A DNA stretch of 22,336 nucleotides from assembly GCA_030824725.1 (NCBI GenBank), contig JAPJRE010000018.1:1-22336 (forward strand), given 5' to 3'. This document shows, in pieces, positions 22,201 to 22,336 of the stretch; within the stretch, counting starts at the first letter, position 1, and every line of letters begins with the position of its first letter. This DNA comes from Sphingomonas sp. Its GTDB lineage: Bacteria; Pseudomonadota; Alphaproteobacteria; Sphingomonadales; Sphingomonadaceae. The notes under the pieces are model-generated. The model did not search any database. It was not told the DNA's origin and saw nothing but the letters and a program-made list of their open reading frames with translations. A program made the translations under genes and the position numbers.

Positions 22201-22336
22201 TGTTCTTCGGCCAGCGAACCCCTCTCGAACACCGATCGTCCGCAGCAAGGGTCGGGGCGCCCGCGCGCCCCCCCCCCCCACCACCACAAAAAAAACCCCC
22301 CCCCCACCGGGAGGCCCGCAACACCGCGGAGTATAA
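22201..22336. other. Gene-free window end with low-complexity homopolymers
   Basis: Up to about 22260 the sequence is ordinary. Between about 22268 and 22305 it consists of a long C run, a few CA repeats, an eight-base A run and another C run. This is more like sequencing or assembly error at a contig end than biology. No coding region can be supported. Confidence 0.6.

Noticed and set aside
1..22336. CRISPR arrays, tRNA or rRNA genes, intact insertion sequences
   Set aside because: No regularly spaced repeats, cloverleaf-like segments, transposase frames or terminal inverted repeats were found by reading both strands.

Overview
The window is GC-rich (roughly 63-65% by eye) accessory DNA. 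It most likely comes from a plasmid or integrative element of a sphingomonad-type alphaproteobacterium. The evidence for this is the tandem luxR/luxI/phyH quorum-sensing arrangement familiar from Sphingomonadaceae, the codon use, and the mix of metal resistance, conjugation, relaxase and toxin-antitoxin genes. This placement is inferred from gene content, not from a database search.

Layout. (1) 1-1153, minus strand: a cnrYXH-type metal-sensing set (anti-sigma, periplasmic sensor, ECF sigma factor cut by the window edge). (2) 1287-5760, plus strand: a copper block of copC, copD, a wrecked methyltransferase gene, a Cu/Ag P-type ATPase preceded by a MerR-type promoter, and a CueR-like regulator whose start overlaps the ATPase stop. 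(3) 5787-6862, minus strand: an orphan FixJ/NarL-type response regulator and a degraded small gene. (4) 6985-10873, minus strand: a tightly overlapping three-gene operon encoding a beta-CASP metallo-beta-lactamase RNase-like protein, an AMP-phosphorylase-like member of the thymidine phosphorylase family, and a PRPP-synthetase-like protein. (5) 11126-12240, plus strand: a DUF2933-like membrane peptide gene and an isoprenylcysteine methyltransferase-like gene. (6) 12175-12744, minus strand: a winged-helix protein gene, separated from the next block by a promoter region with a perfect 12-bp inverted repeat. (7) 12966-17178+, plus strand: two LuxR paralogues, LuxI, a PhyH-type dioxygenase, then TrbM-like, VirB1-like and the start of VirB2. 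The conjugation run breaks off inside virB2, where the C-terminal part of a UvrD-like helicase gene begins. (8) 17860-18374: a dead GNAT gene and a small hypothetical gene. (9) 18638-20288, minus strand: an AbiE-type type IV toxin-antitoxin pair with an inverted repeat over its promoter. (10) 20457-22107, minus strand: a relaxase and a MobC-like accessory protein, with an oriT-like hairpin upstream. The last ~70 bases are homopolymer-rich and look like a poor contig end.

How the parts may fit together. Regions 1-2 and 5 would handle sensing and export of divalent metals and copper. Region 4 looks like a nucleotide or RNA salvage module leading to phosphoribosyl compounds. In region 7 the AHL synthase gene sits immediately upstream of type IV secretion genes on the same strand, which resembles the traI-trb arrangement of Ti plasmids and suggests cell-density control of DNA transfer. 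Only the first T4SS genes survive here, so in its present form the element may be mobilisable rather than self-transmissible. No tRNA, rRNA, CRISPR array or intact insertion sequence was seen.
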